A model generated the notes under the pieces. The model was not told the origin of the DNA and ran no database searches. It saw only the letters and a list, made by a program, of their open reading frames with translations. The position numbers and the translations under genes were made by a program. Below, one piece after another: positions 21,977 through 32,324 of a stretch of 64,000 nt of DNA; within the stretch, counting starts at the first letter, position 1; each line of letters begins with the position of its first letter. The DNA is from Branchiostoma floridae (lineage: Eukaryota > Chordata > Leptocardii > Amphioxiformes > Branchiostomatidae): the NCBI RefSeq assembly GCF_000003815.2, contig NW_023365775.1, forward strand, positions 1 to 64,000. The letters are read 5' to 3'.

Positions 21977-22120
21977 AGTTTAGGTTCATTAGAAGTACGT
22001 AGAGTAACGCCCGTTAGAAAATGTCTTGTCGACAACATTAAAAAAGGGTCATTACCACTTTGGTAGATGCATGTAAGTATATCACCTGAAAAATTGCAAT
22101 CGTTGTCTAATATATCTTAC

Positions 22121-22297
22121 GTGAGCATGTCGGAACAGTGTTACTCCAAGATCCGTCAGCTTGGCATGAGGCAGTAGCAGTGCCGGTCAGTACGTATCCG
22201 GTGTTACAGGTGAATCTGACCATGTTTGGAAAGGAGGTCGCCCCGGGAGGACTGACCGCTCCGTTAGTTGGGGGCGTCAACGCCGCACATTGGACAG
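22121..22297 (-). CDS. CCP/sushi domain 16 (exon)
   Basis: 177 nt, phase 1-1. B-type: AVQCAALTPPTNGAVSPPG, SFPNMVRFTC, DGSWSNTVPTC. Confidence 0.9.
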
Positions 22298-22407
22298 CTG
22301 TAATAGAACAGGTTCTTGATGAAGATTTCACAGCACATGCCACAGCCAAAACGACAAAGTGTCTATACTAAACATGTTTTGCTAATGGAAACCGCTGTGT
22401 GTACTAA

Positions 22408-22653
22408 AGGCCCCCTCTCACTTGACGTGTGGCACGCTTGCGGCATCGCTGCGTTCGGAAGATGCTCAACGAATTTCAGAGATAAAGAACGAATTTTCTT
22501 ACTTGTTGTATATTTTGTCGTCTTTTATGTTATACTTTTACGTATTGCGCAATATCTGAATCATAAAAAATCGAAGAAAATAACAAAACAGTGACGCAGT
22601 GAACGAACGCAGCAATGCCGCAAGCGTGCCGCACGTCAAGTGAGAGGGGGCCT
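22408..22653. mobile_element. Harbinger-type MITE, 246 bp
   Basis: Terminal inverted repeats of about 50 bp with two mismatches, starting AGGCCCCCTCTCACTTG. Flanked on both sides by TAA (22405-22407 and 22654-22656). A 3-bp TAA target duplication is typical of PIF/Harbinger elements. The paralogous intron at 19384-19404 lacks the insertion. It carries no coding capacity. Confidence 0.88.
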
Positions 22654-22755
22654 TAAGACTAGACTGCAAGGTTTGATTGAAGCAGACAAAATTTACCTCT
22701 AATCTTTTTCTACACATGTAGTTGGTCGATGGGATTAACAATATCGTATCTTTAC

Positions 22756-22932
22756 CTGAACATGTAGGAACAGTATGGCTCCATGTTCCGTCAGCCTGAC
22801 ACGTCGTATCATCAGCGCCGTTCAGGTCGTATCCTGAGTTACAGGTGAACGTGATCCTAGTCTGATAGGAGGTCGTCCCAGTAGGAGTAAGCGCTCCATT
22901 TGTCGGGGGTGTCAATGCTTGGCATTGTACGA
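22756..22932 (-). CDS. CCP/sushi domain 15 (exon)
   Basis: 177 nt, phase 1-1. C-type: VVQCQALTPPTNGALTPTG, CNSGYDLNGADDTTC, DGTWSHTVPTC. Confidence 0.9.
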
Positions 22933-24172
22933 CTGAAACAGAGAATGATACTAATGACGAAAGATTGCGACTGAAACAAATAAATAAATACAAAATTTTT
23001 ACCCCGTGTTGGTGCCCTTATAAGATAGGTAAAGGTCATAATTAAAGAGCTGATGCACAATCAACGATGGCTACTATGTTTTCTGTTAGATTGAACTTTT
23101 TGCTTCTTAAAGACCAGAAATCTGGACCCAGGGTCCACAATAACCATTAAACTATATAGATGCTCCCTGCTGAACTCTGCCAGGTTTGAAAGCTGAATTG
23201 ACCCTCCAGACCACATAAACTAATTAGAAGCTATGGGGAGTCCAGCCAGTGTCTGCTGCCAGAACAAAGCGATGGTATTACGACATAACGTTGAAAGTTA
23301 TTAGCATATTAACTGTCAGATCTGTTTGAAAAATTTTCCCCACTACTTGTCAACAAAATGCTGTCAAAAAAAGCAAAACGACACATAAGCGTGCTGCAAG
23401 GCTAAAGACACCATAACATATTTTCTGCAACTTTAGGTTTGAATGAAGAAATATCAGACCAGTGTTGAAAATTCAAAATGTTGCCAGATTTCTTGTGCCT
23501 TTGAATTCAGTCTAGAAGTACATCTACACTCTTTCCTGCATTTTGCCCTCTATCTTTCCCTGAGTTACTGAATGTCAGTATCATTGCTATTTAGTATCTT
23601 GCCTTTCAGAAGCTATTTGGTGTCTTGTTTTGACATAAGAGCTGTCACCCTCATTGTATCTATATAGAATGAGATTATTTATTTTGGTAAAGATTAGTCC
23701 CTCTCAAATTTGTATTTCTTTTCAAGTAGTTATGAGCTTCCTGTTGGATTTTGTGTGTCTACAAATAGAACTTGTAATCGTAGCACCGTCTTTGCAATAT
23801 AAATAAGTAGAATTACTTGTACAGTCACCACCAGTGACGAGGGTATAATATCTCAGTGCCCCAATGTTTCACTTCCACAAAGTTCCAGGCTGGGCTTAGT
23901 GGGTCTGTGGTCATTACTTCACATGATTTCTGTTTAGAGAAAGCTTACAAAATTAATGTACGTTTTATGTGCAAACTAAAACTCTCTATCTATCTGTAAC
24001 TATTTGAACTCTACGGAGTACGTATGAGCCCTGCTCCAGTACCCATGTTCACTGTATGAGAGCCTGTTACAGACTGAACCCGGTAGTTTACGTTAGCCAA
24101 ATTTATTGGGTGATTTTATAGTACCACCTTGGTCTTTAAGACAGCTGTGCAAACGGCGAAGTCCTAAACCTC
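22933..24172. other. Intron, nothing recognised
   Basis: Long intron segment with no exon. A small palindrome (GGACCCAGGGTCC) lies at 23125-23137. The region left of the TTAA element aligns poorly with any paralogous intron. Confidence 0.4.
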
Positions 24173-25038
24173 TTAACCCTCAAACCACGTATGGGGTCAA
24201 AACTGACCCCAGACGTATATTAATATGTGCCATTGTGACATTTCTGGTTGAAAACAAAATTCCTTCTATGAGTTTGTTTGTATATATGTCTTATAACTTC
24301 TCATACGTTTTTACCGAGATTGACTCATTGCTGATTAAGTTATCATAGAAAGTTTATGTATGGTCCAGTGGGGTCAAAACTGACCCCAGCAGTTTTTTAA
24401 ACAAACTTTTGAGACCCACGCCTAAACTACGTATAGTATGATCACGAAATTTTCAGAGAATGATGTACATGTGTAACAAAATCATGGTAACAACTTTTGT
24501 GTCATTATCATGTTATATGACGACGCCATGACGTAATTTAGCTTAAATCAGCCGCCATCTTGGATTTTGACTGATGATGTCATCAAATTAGCATAAATTA
24601 TGAATATTGAATCATGAAAATTACGTTGAATTTTATAAGATGTCATGAACAAGTGTGGTTTGCCAAGAAAACCTTAAAACTTGAATGTTTAAGCCAAAGT
24701 TTGAAAATTACGTAATAAATATATTTATTCACCTAAATTGCTTGCTATCAACATTTTCTCAAAAGGGACCAAGTTTCGTGTCCCTAGCATAAGCTATTCA
24801 GGGGCTATGTGACTTTGGAAAATGTGCAAAATGTGGTCCTCATGATCTTTTGCATAAATTATGATAATGAGCTAGAATTATTCTCACCTAATCATGTCAA
24901 ACTGTCCCACATAGATTAATGAAGCTATACATATATACAAATCACAAAAAGAGTCACAAAAAAACTGTGTTTGTACAAAACTTTTGACCCCATACGGTAA
25001 TCCACGTCACAAAAAAGGTACGGTGGTTTGAGGGTTAA
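24173..25038. mobile_element. TTAA-flanked piggyBac-like nonautonomous element
   Basis: About 860 bp bounded by TTAA on each side (24173-24176 and 25035-25038). Inverted ends start CCCTCAAACCAC, and the inner GTATGGGGTC also recurs inverted near the right end (24970-25000). TTAA duplication and a CCC start are piggyBac hallmarks. It has internal palindromes GGGGTCAAAACTGACCCC at about 24194 and 24370, and no transposase ORF. Confidence 0.75.
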
Positions 25039-25272
25039 ACAAAACAATTGTACTACTTTAGGCATAATTTAGTGGGCATTGATAAACGACTATATAAATA
25101 TTTCCCGAGTTTAAGTCGAGCACCTTTAAGCTATTTCTCGGTAAGGATAAACGCCTGTCTGCTTCGTTTCAACACTCAAAGATACCCTTTCTTAACTTCT
25201 AATCAATTTTGGTGTATGCATAACAATATGTTTTGTTAAAAATTGCATCTATCATTAACAATTGTAACTTAC

Positions 25273-25452
25273 GTATGCATGTTGGAACAGTGTTACTCCA
25301 TAACCCGTCAGCTTGGCAAGTCGTATCAGCATAGCCGGTAAGGACGTATCCCGTGTTACAGGTGAATGAAACACGGTCCTGGTAGAAGTTCGACCCAGTA
25401 GCCGGGATCCGCGCTCCGTTTGTTGGGGCCGCCAATAACGGGCATTGTCTAC
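25273..25452 (-). CDS. CCP/sushi domain 14 (exon)
   Basis: 180 nt, phase 1-1. A-type: RQCPLLAAPTNGARIPATG, CNTGYVLTGYADTTC, DGLWSNTVPTC. Confidence 0.9.
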
Positions 25453-25655
25453 CTAAAATTATAAGAGTGATGTTCAGTTTCATTAAAATACGTAGAGTGA
25501 TGTCCGTTAAGAAATTGTTGACAACATTCAAAAGGGGTAGTTAACAATTTGGTAGATGCATGTAAGTACATCCCATGAAAAAAAAAAACTTGGTCACGTG
25601 TATGCATATACGTTTTGCTAAAAATCGATATCTTTGCATGTGCATTATATCTTAC

Positions 25656-25832
25656 GTGAGCATGTCGGAACAGCGTTACTCCAAGATCCGTCAGCTTGGC
25701 ATGAGGCGGTAGCAGCGCCATGGAGGACATACCCGGTGTTACAGGTGAACCTGACCATGTTTGGAAATGAGGTCGCCCCGGGAGGACTGACCGCTCCGTT
25801 GGTTGGGGGCATCAACGTCGGACATTGGACAG
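25656..25832 (-). CDS. CCP/sushi domain 13 (exon)
   Basis: 177 nt, phase 1-1. B-type: AVQCPTLMPPTNGAVSPPG, SFPNMVRFTC, then CNTGYVLHGAATASC and DGSWSNAVPTC. Confidence 0.88.
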
Positions 25833-26349
25833 CTGTGATAGGAGTACAAATATCTTTGTAAAGGTAAAAGAAAAATCAAATGTTAAGAACAGCTAAGACA
25901 ACATTGGGTCAAAAAGGACTGTTAAGGTATTTCAAGCATGTCGTTCCTAAGCAAAGCAAATCATTGTGAATACCAGTGGATTGAAAATTGATACGAATTT
26001 AATTTTATTGTATTTCTTGTAATTTGTTTAGGGGCGGTAATGGCTTTGACGGCAAATATCTTAAGAGTAAAACGCTTTCCAACCGTTTGTAAGCGGACTC
26101 ACACACATAGTCTAGTGGGCTTCTATTTGCTACCTTTCTATGTTACAAGGATGGCTTTGAATTATGACTTTATCCTTAACAAATGTGAGATTATTTGGCC
26201 CACAAAATACTTGGGATAATTCGGATCGTTTTGACTGGAGGTGTAAGAGAATAGTAAAAAGAAACGCCATGAAAAGCCGGATATCTTAATCCATTCTGTG
26301 CTAAAATATAATAACATTAAGTTATGTTAAGATAGAAAATATGTCATAC
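25833..26349. other. Intron, paralogous to 20527-21096
   Basis: No exon. Long stretches align with the intron after CCP18. Confidence 0.6.
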
Positions 26350-26427
26350 TGCCTGGTCTTGTAGTTGGCAAAGGCGGTGTCGTCAACGGCGCCGTGGTAG
26401 TTGTCACAGGTGGGTTTGTTGACGTTT
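26350..26427 (-). CDS. Thr/Pro-rich mini-exon (stalk repeat 8)
   Basis: 78 nt, phase 1-1. TSTNPPVTTTTAPLTTPP, then LPTTRPG. Last unit of the array before CCP13. Confidence 0.75.
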
Positions 26428-26673
26428 CTACAGGGACGAAAAATGCACTATGGAGTTACAGTAGGATGTCAAAATTATGATAAGATATACAAATAGATTA
26501 CCAAAAATTTTAAGCTAAACCTAGGTGTAAAGTAATCTGTCTTCAACATCATTGCGGAACCGCAATATACAACCTGTAATGTTGAGAATAGCCACACATA
26601 TATTGATCTTGGAAATGAAATTTCTTTGCTATTAATCTCTTCAAGGTATATCAAAGTAGCAAACATGACATAC

Positions 26674-26751
26674 TGTCTGGACTTGTAGTCCGCAGAGGTG
26701 GTGCCGTCAACGGTTCCCTTGTAGTAGCCACAGGTGGGGTTGATGGAGTGT
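26674..26751 (-). CDS. Thr/Pro-rich mini-exon (stalk repeat 7)
   Basis: 78 nt, phase 1-1. TPSTPPVATTREPLTAPPL, then RTTSPD. Flanked by the array's standard acceptor and the donor GTATGT. Confidence 0.72.
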
Positions 26752-26959
26752 CTGCTTGGGCAAACAACGCCGCAGGCTTTGGATTGGTTGTCACAAAAAA
26801 TACAAATATGCCTATAGATTACCAAAAGTGTAGCGCTATGCGTAGTAATCTATTTTCCTACATTCTGCTACGTTGAGAATAGCCACAAACATTATGATAC
26901 AATTCCTGTGCTGAAATATATCATCCTTATTATACACTGAGGTAGCAAATTTCACATAC

Positions 26960-27037
26960 TGTCTGGCATTGAAGTTGACGAAGATGGTGCTGTCAATAGT
27001 GCCCTTGTATTGGTCCTAGGCGGGATTGTTGATGTTT
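26960..27037 (-). CDS. Thr/Pro-rich mini-exon (stalk repeat 6)
   Basis: 78 nt, phase 1-1. TSTIPPRTNTRALLTAPS, then SSTSMPD. The most diverged intact unit. Confidence 0.65.
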
Positions 27038-27447
27038 CTGAAGGGCGAACAATGCACTTTGTTAATCTCCAAGCAGATTCTACAATGGCAGAAGACATTA
27101 CCAAACTGGCCAAGGAGTGTAGTCAGCCAAGAGGTGTACATTTGCCATGTAGCGAATCACACTCCTAACACGGCTTCACTCCTCTGCCAGCTTTTGATGC
27201 TATCTTGTGCTACCGAATGATGTGCTTGGTGATTAGCACGATGTATAAGGTTGTCAAAAACTATATAAATGTACATATTGATTAAACATTATTTTTTGTA
27301 AGTTAAGGAACAAAATATACATATTGGTACATTGAGAATATAGACTAATATAATAATCTCTGAAATAAATTTAAATTCCTAAAAATAAAATCCCTGTGCT
27401 GAAATATAATCCCTCTAAGATATATTGGTGTATCAAACTTTTCATAC

Positions 27448-27525
27448 TGTCTGGTCTTGCAGTAGATAAAAATGGTGTCGTCAATGGTGCCCTTGTAGCT
27501 GTCACAGGCGGGGTTGTTGGAGTTT
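27448..27525 (-). CDS. Thr/Pro-rich mini-exon (stalk repeat 5)
   Basis: 78 nt, phase 1-1. TPTTPPVTATRAPLTTPF, then a Ser/Thr-rich end. Confidence 0.7.
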
Positions 27526-27763
27526 CTGTGGGTACGTAAAATGCACTTTTCAGTATGATGTCAAAAATGCTATATTAATATGCCCCATAATTAAGAAAAT
27601 AGATAAAGTTAAGCTCAGGTCAACAGTAACAAGTCTTTAACACCATATCTGAACTATAATGTATATGTTGTTACTAGCCACAAATATAATGATCTAGGTA
27701 ATGAAATGTTTGTGTTGAAATAGAATAACTCGAAGACATATTTAGATAGCAAAGTTTTCATAC

Positions 27764-27829
27764 TATCAAGTCTTGAAGTAGGCAATGATGGTGCCCTTGA
27801 AGTTATCACAGGCGCGGTTGTTGAAGTTT
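27764..27829 (-). CDS. Thr/Pro-rich mini-exon (stalk repeat 4, 66 nt)
   Basis: 66 nt, phase 1-1. TSTTAPVITSRAPSLPTSRL. It is 12 nt shorter than the others, an in-frame loss of four residues. Confidence 0.68.
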
Positions 27830-28002
27830 CTGCATGAAAGAAAATATGCGATTTGGAGTAGGATGTCAGAAATAGATACTCATATTGATTTTGTAAAGCC
27901 AAGCTTATGTTCACAGACTCAAAGTGTTACAGTTTACACAAGATGACACAAATGCAAAATCACCCCAATGACTGATAGATTAAATCAGCAAATTTGTCAT
28001 AC

Positions 28003-28080
28003 TGTCTGGTCTTGAAGTTGTCATAGATGACGCCGTTAATGGTGCCCTTGTAGATGTTACCGGTAGGGCTGTTGGGGTTT
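28003..28080 (-). CDS. Thr/Pro-rich mini-exon (stalk repeat 3)
   Basis: 78 nt, phase 1-1. TPTALPVTSTRAPLTASS, then MTTSRPD. Confidence 0.72.
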
Positions 28081-28502
28081 CTACAGGGACAAAATATGTG
28101 ATTTGGAGTATGATTTCATGAATAAAATATGGATATACATATAAATTACCAAAACGGTAAAGCAAAGATTAGGTTCACAGCTTTAATGTGGCACAGCTTT
28201 TTAGAATAGACAATTGCCAAATCACCAAAAAAATGAACTCTTACAAGTCCATTTATCTTTATTGCTTGTATTTACTCTCATTCAATTTGGAGCATTTGAT
28301 CCTTTGTACCCCCTAACAAAAGATACCTAGATGTCAAAATAAAACATCATGTTATCTGTCTTTAACCTCATTACGGAACAAAAATATACTCCCTGCTACA
28401 TTGAGAATAGCCACAAATATAATGCTCTCGTAAATAAAAGTTTAGTGCAGAAATAAATTTATGTTCACTCTAAGATATATTGAGGTAGCAAACTCGTCAT
28501 AC

Positions 28503-28580
28503 TATCTGGTCTTGTAGTAGGCAAATGCGGTGGCGTCAACGGTGCCCTTGTAGTTTTCACAAGTGGGGTTGTTGGAGTTT
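28503..28580 (-). CDS. Thr/Pro-rich mini-exon (stalk repeat 2)
   Basis: 78 nt, phase 1-1. TPTTPLVKTTRAPLTPPH, then LPTTRPD. Confidence 0.7.
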
Positions 28581-28677
28581 CTGCAGGGGCGAACAATGCG
28601 CTTTGAAGAAAGATGTCCAAAAAATCTAAATATACCTATAGATTACCAAAAGTGAACAGCTAAGCCTATAGTAATGT

Positions 28678-28739
28678 CAAAATGCCCATAATGGTGACCT
28701 TGTAGTGGTTACAGGAGGGGATGTTAGAGTTACTGATGG
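28678..28739 (-). pseudogene. Decayed Thr/Pro mini-exon
   Basis: The acceptor-side half of the array unit is recognisable (minus-strand words like TGTAACCACTACAAGGTC), but the donor-side half and its GTATG donor are gone and the frame is not maintained. Confidence 0.6.
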
Positions 28740-28984
28740 GAAAAACAATGGGATTTTGGCGTAGGATTTCAACAATACAATAAAAAAAATACCTATGGCT
28801 TAAAAGTGTTAAGTTACGCTTAAGTTTCCGCCTACTTGTCTTTAACACCATAACGGAGCCAAAATATACATTCTGTTATGTTGAGATTAGCCACAGATAT
28901 AATATAATCTAAGAAAAAATGTCTCTGCTGAAATATAATTCATTAATATTAAAAAGATATATTGAATTAGCAAACTTTTCATAC

Positions 28985-29062
28985 TGCCTGGTTTTGTAGT
29001 TGGCAAAGATGATGACGAAAATGGTGTCCTTGTAGTGGTCACAGGTGGGGTTGTTGGAGTTT
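28985..29062 (-). CDS. Thr/Pro-rich mini-exon (stalk repeat 1)
   Basis: 78 nt, phase 1-1. TPTTPPVTTTRTPFSSSS, then LPTTKPG. First unit after CCP12. Confidence 0.72.
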
Positions 29063-29195
29063 CTGATGGGAAAAACAATGTGCTTTGGAGTAAGATGTCA
29101 AAAACTATATAAATATATCTATGTATTTTTAGAAATTGTCAAACTAAACTTCAGTATTGAGCTTTTAGTATTGAGCATATAATGTTAAGCTCTGC

Positions 29196-29819
29196 CTTAT
29201 GCTAACGTCACATTTGCACAAAAGGGCCCGGCCGGGTAGGTTAGGGGCTGAATTGTTGCACTTTCGGGCGGGTCGCCGTGAGACCCCCGGCGGCTGCCGG
29301 GCTATTTGAGGGCTCGGGCAGGACCCCGGTTGATTCTAAGTCGGACTTAAAATCAACCGGGGCTCGGGCTGAAAAATACGCCGAATCAAAGCCGTCAACT
29401 AATCGTGAACACATCGGCAGGGTCCCCTACAGTACCTGCCTGGTACCCGCCCGGTACCCCGACGGTACTCGACGGTACAGGCCCAACCTTCTTGCATTAC
29501 AAACTATTGCATCCGTTGTGTCAGGTCACTCGGTCATCAAACAGGACAATTTGGGCCATGGTCACATTTCCACATAGGGACCCTGGCGGGTAATTTACGG
29601 ACTGTTTTCTGGCTCTTCCGGTCGGGGTCTCCCAGTGGCTGCCGGGTTTTGGTCTCGGGCGGGGCCCCGGTTGGTTTTAAGTCGGACTTTAACTGAACCG
29701 GGGTCCCGGCGGGGAAATTATTAGGGAAGTATCATCAGTAAAAAAACTCTCTTTCTACTATTCTCAATGGAATGTCCTACACCGCGCGGACCCCCTGGGT
29801 AATGTGACGTAGGCTTAAG
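29196..29819. mobile_element. GC-rich hairpin element with inverted termini
   Basis: A GC-rich island in AT-rich intron. The ends are inverted repeats of about 19 bp (CTTATGCTAACGTCACATT against the right end at 29801-29819, three mismatches). Inside are two diverged copies of a long hairpin, at about 29324-29362 and 29664-29703, each carrying CCCCGGTTG...AAGTCGGACTT. No protein is encoded. MITE-like; superfamily unknown. Confidence 0.6.
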
Positions 29820-29995
29820 CTACCATGAGCTCTACTACTAGCTAGGTTATCAAACTTTTCTTAACCCCTACTCATCATGGAGCAACGTACGTTAGTACAT
29901 TGTTGTTGTCAATATTCACAAGGGGCCCCTCATATTCTTACTACTTTTCTATTTGTAGGTACGTACATTTTCTATCACTGTGCACTATGTCTTAC

Positions 29996-30175
29996 GTGTG
30001 CATATTGGAACAGCATTACTCCATGATCCGTTAGCTTGGCACGTCGTATTAGCAGCGCCGTTCAGCACAAATCCCGTGTTACACCTGAATGAAACACTTC
30101 CCTGGTAAAAGTTCGCTCCGGTAAGGGGTGTCCGAATTCCGTTATCTGGGGCCGTCAACGGCGGACATTGTGTAC
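29996..30175 (-). CDS. CCP/sushi domain 12 (exon)
   Basis: 180 nt, phase 1-1. TQCPPLTAPDNGIRTPLTG, CNTGFVLNGAANTTC, NGSWSNAVPIC. N-glycosylation sequons ANTT and NGSW are present. Confidence 0.87.
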
Positions 30176-30387
30176 CTTAAATTAAAATGGGTGATTTGGG
30201 GGTTTACTAAATTAATTCATGAATAATCTATGTTAGCAAATTTCTTATTGTCAATATCAAAAGTGTGCTCCTTATTTTCTTACCACTTTGCTATGTGTGT
30301 GCATATACATATACATTTTACATATATTCATATACATTTGAATATTTTTCAACAAAATATTGTCATTACATGTGCAGTACATCTTAC

Positions 30388-30567
30388 GTGTGCATGTTGG
30401 AACAGCATTACTCCATGTTCCGTCAGCTTGGCACGTCGTAGTAGCAGCGCCGTTTAGGACATATCCCGTGTTACAAGTGAATGAAACACGGTCCTGGTAG
30501 AAGTTTGATCCAGTAGCCGGTGTCAGCGCTCCGTTAGTTGGGGCCGTCAATGTCGGACATTGTGTAC
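30388..30567 (-). CDS. CCP/sushi domain 11 (exon)
   Basis: 180 nt, phase 1-1. TQCPTLTAPTNGALTPATG, CNTGYVLNGAATTTC, DGTWSNAVPTC. Confidence 0.9.
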
Positions 30568-30704
30568 CTGAATGTAAAAAGAAAAGAAAAAAAAAAGTGA
30601 AGAGGTTTACTTTAAATATCACAGAGCGATATCCGTTCAAGATTATTGTTAAAGGGTCCTCATATTTTTACCACTTAGGTATGCATATATGCATTATATC
30701 TTAC

Positions 30705-30884
30705 GTATGCATGTCGGAACAGCGTTACTCCATGATCCGTCAGCTTGACACATCGTAGCAGCAGCACCGTTTAGGACATATCCCGTGTTACAAGTGAATG
30801 AAACGATGTCCGGGTAGAAGTTCGATCCAGTAGCTGGTGTCCGCGCTCCGTTAGTTGGGGCCGTCAGCGGCTGACATTGTGTAC
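30705..30884 (-). CDS. CCP/sushi domain 10 (exon)
   Basis: 180 nt, phase 1-1. TQCQPLTAPTNGARTPATG, CNTGYVLNGAAATMC, DGSWSNAVPTC. Confidence 0.9.
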
Positions 30885-31053
30885 CTTGAAAAGGGCGATT
30901 TTGAGGTTTACATCAATCGTTTATGTTAGCAAATTTGCTATTGTCAACATTCAAAATTGTGCCTCATATTCTTACCATTTTTGTACGCGTATGCATATAC
31001 ATTTGTATATTTTCCAACAAATACTATCATTGCATGTACAGTATATATCTTAC

Positions 31054-31233
31054 GTGTGCATGTTGGAACAGCATTACTCCATGTCCCATCAGCTTGGCAC
31101 ATCGTGGTAGCATCGCCGGTCAGGATATATCCCGTGTTACAGGTAAACAAAACGATGTCCTGGTAAAAGTTCGACCCAGTAGCCGGTGTCCGCACTCCGT
31201 TAGTTGGGGCCGTCATCATCGGGCATTGTCTAC
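31054..31233 (-). CDS. CCP/sushi domain 9 (exon)
   Basis: 180 nt, phase 1-1. RQCPMMTAPTNGVRTPATG, CNTGYILTGDATTMC, DGTWSNAVPTC. Confidence 0.9.
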
Positions 31234-31433
31234 CTAAAATTAAAAAGAGCGGTGTTAAGATTTCCTTAAAATCATGGAGCAATGTCAGTTAAAATACTTT
31301 TTGGTTGTTGTGTAAATTAATTCATGAATCGCTTAAAGGTTCCTTATATTCTCACTACTCTGGTCTCGTGTTTGCATACACATTTTGCTAAAAAAATATA
31401 TAAAGATATCTTTTCATGTGCATTATATCTTAC

Positions 31434-31613
31434 GGGTGCATGTTGGAATAGGATTACTCCATGATCCGTCAGCCTGGCATGTCGTACTAGCAGCGCCATT
31501 TAGGATGTAGCCCGTGTTACAGCTGAATGAAACGCTGTCCTGGTAGAAGCTTGATCCGCTAGGCGGTGTCCGCGCTCCGTTAGGTGGGGCCGTCAACAGC
31601 GGACATTGTCTAC
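31434..31613 (-). CDS. CCP/sushi domain 8 (exon)
   Basis: 180 nt, phase 1-1. RQCPLLTAPPNGARTPPSG, CNTGYILNGAASTTC, DGSWSNPIPTC. Confidence 0.88.
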
Positions 31614-31775
31614 CTGAAATTGAAGAATAGCGATGGTGAGGTTTACTAAAATATCATGGAGCAGTTAAAAATTCTTTTTGTCAATATTCTAAAGGGTTTC
31701 TCATATTCTTACCACTTATGTATGTATATACATTACGCTGAAATTTGGTATCATCGCATGCGCAGTATGTCTTAC

Positions 31776-31955
31776 GTGTGCAAGTTGGAACAGCATTACT
31801 CCATGTTCCGTCAGCTTGGCACGTCGTAGTAGCATCGCCGTTAAGGACAAATCCCGTGTTACAGCTGAATGATATGATGTCCTGGTAGAAGTTTGATCCA
31901 GTAGCCGGTGTCCGCACTCCGTTAGTTGGGGCCACCAGCAACGGACATTGTGTAC
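31776..31955 (-). CDS. CCP/sushi domain 7 (exon)
   Basis: 180 nt, phase 1-1. TQCPLLVAPTNGVRTPATG, CNTGFVLNGDATTTC, DGTWSNAVPTC. Confidence 0.9.
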
Positions 31956-32144
31956 CTAAATTTGAAAAAAGAGCATTGCTGAAATAGTCTAATTGGTGTC
32001 TCATATTAGTACTACCTTTATTTAAGTTACTACGTGTATGCATAGACATTTTCTAGAAAAATTGCAATCATTCCATGTACTCCACATCTTATGTGCACAT
32101 TTTGCTAAAATTGCTTGTAACATTAATTGTCAAAATCATCTTAC

Positions 32145-32324
32145 GTGTACATGTTGGAACAGGGTTGCTCCACGTTCCGTCAGCTTGGCACGTCAAGGGA
32201 GAGACTCCGTTCAGCTGATATCCAGTATTGCAGGTGAACGTTACCCGGTCCTGGTATAAGTTCGCTCCGGTAGCGGGCGTCCGTACTCCGTTAGCTGGGG
32301 CCGTTAACACCGGACATTGTCTGG
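32145..32324 (-). CDS. CCP/sushi domain 6 (exon)
   Basis: 180 nt, phase 1-1. RQCPVLTAPANGVRTPATG (first residue inferred from neighbouring phase), CNTGYQLNGVSPLTC, DGTWSNPVPTC. Confidence 0.9.

Noticed and set aside
29278-29593. Pro/Arg-rich + strand frames
   Set aside because: They lie within the GC-rich hairpin element; base composition explains them.
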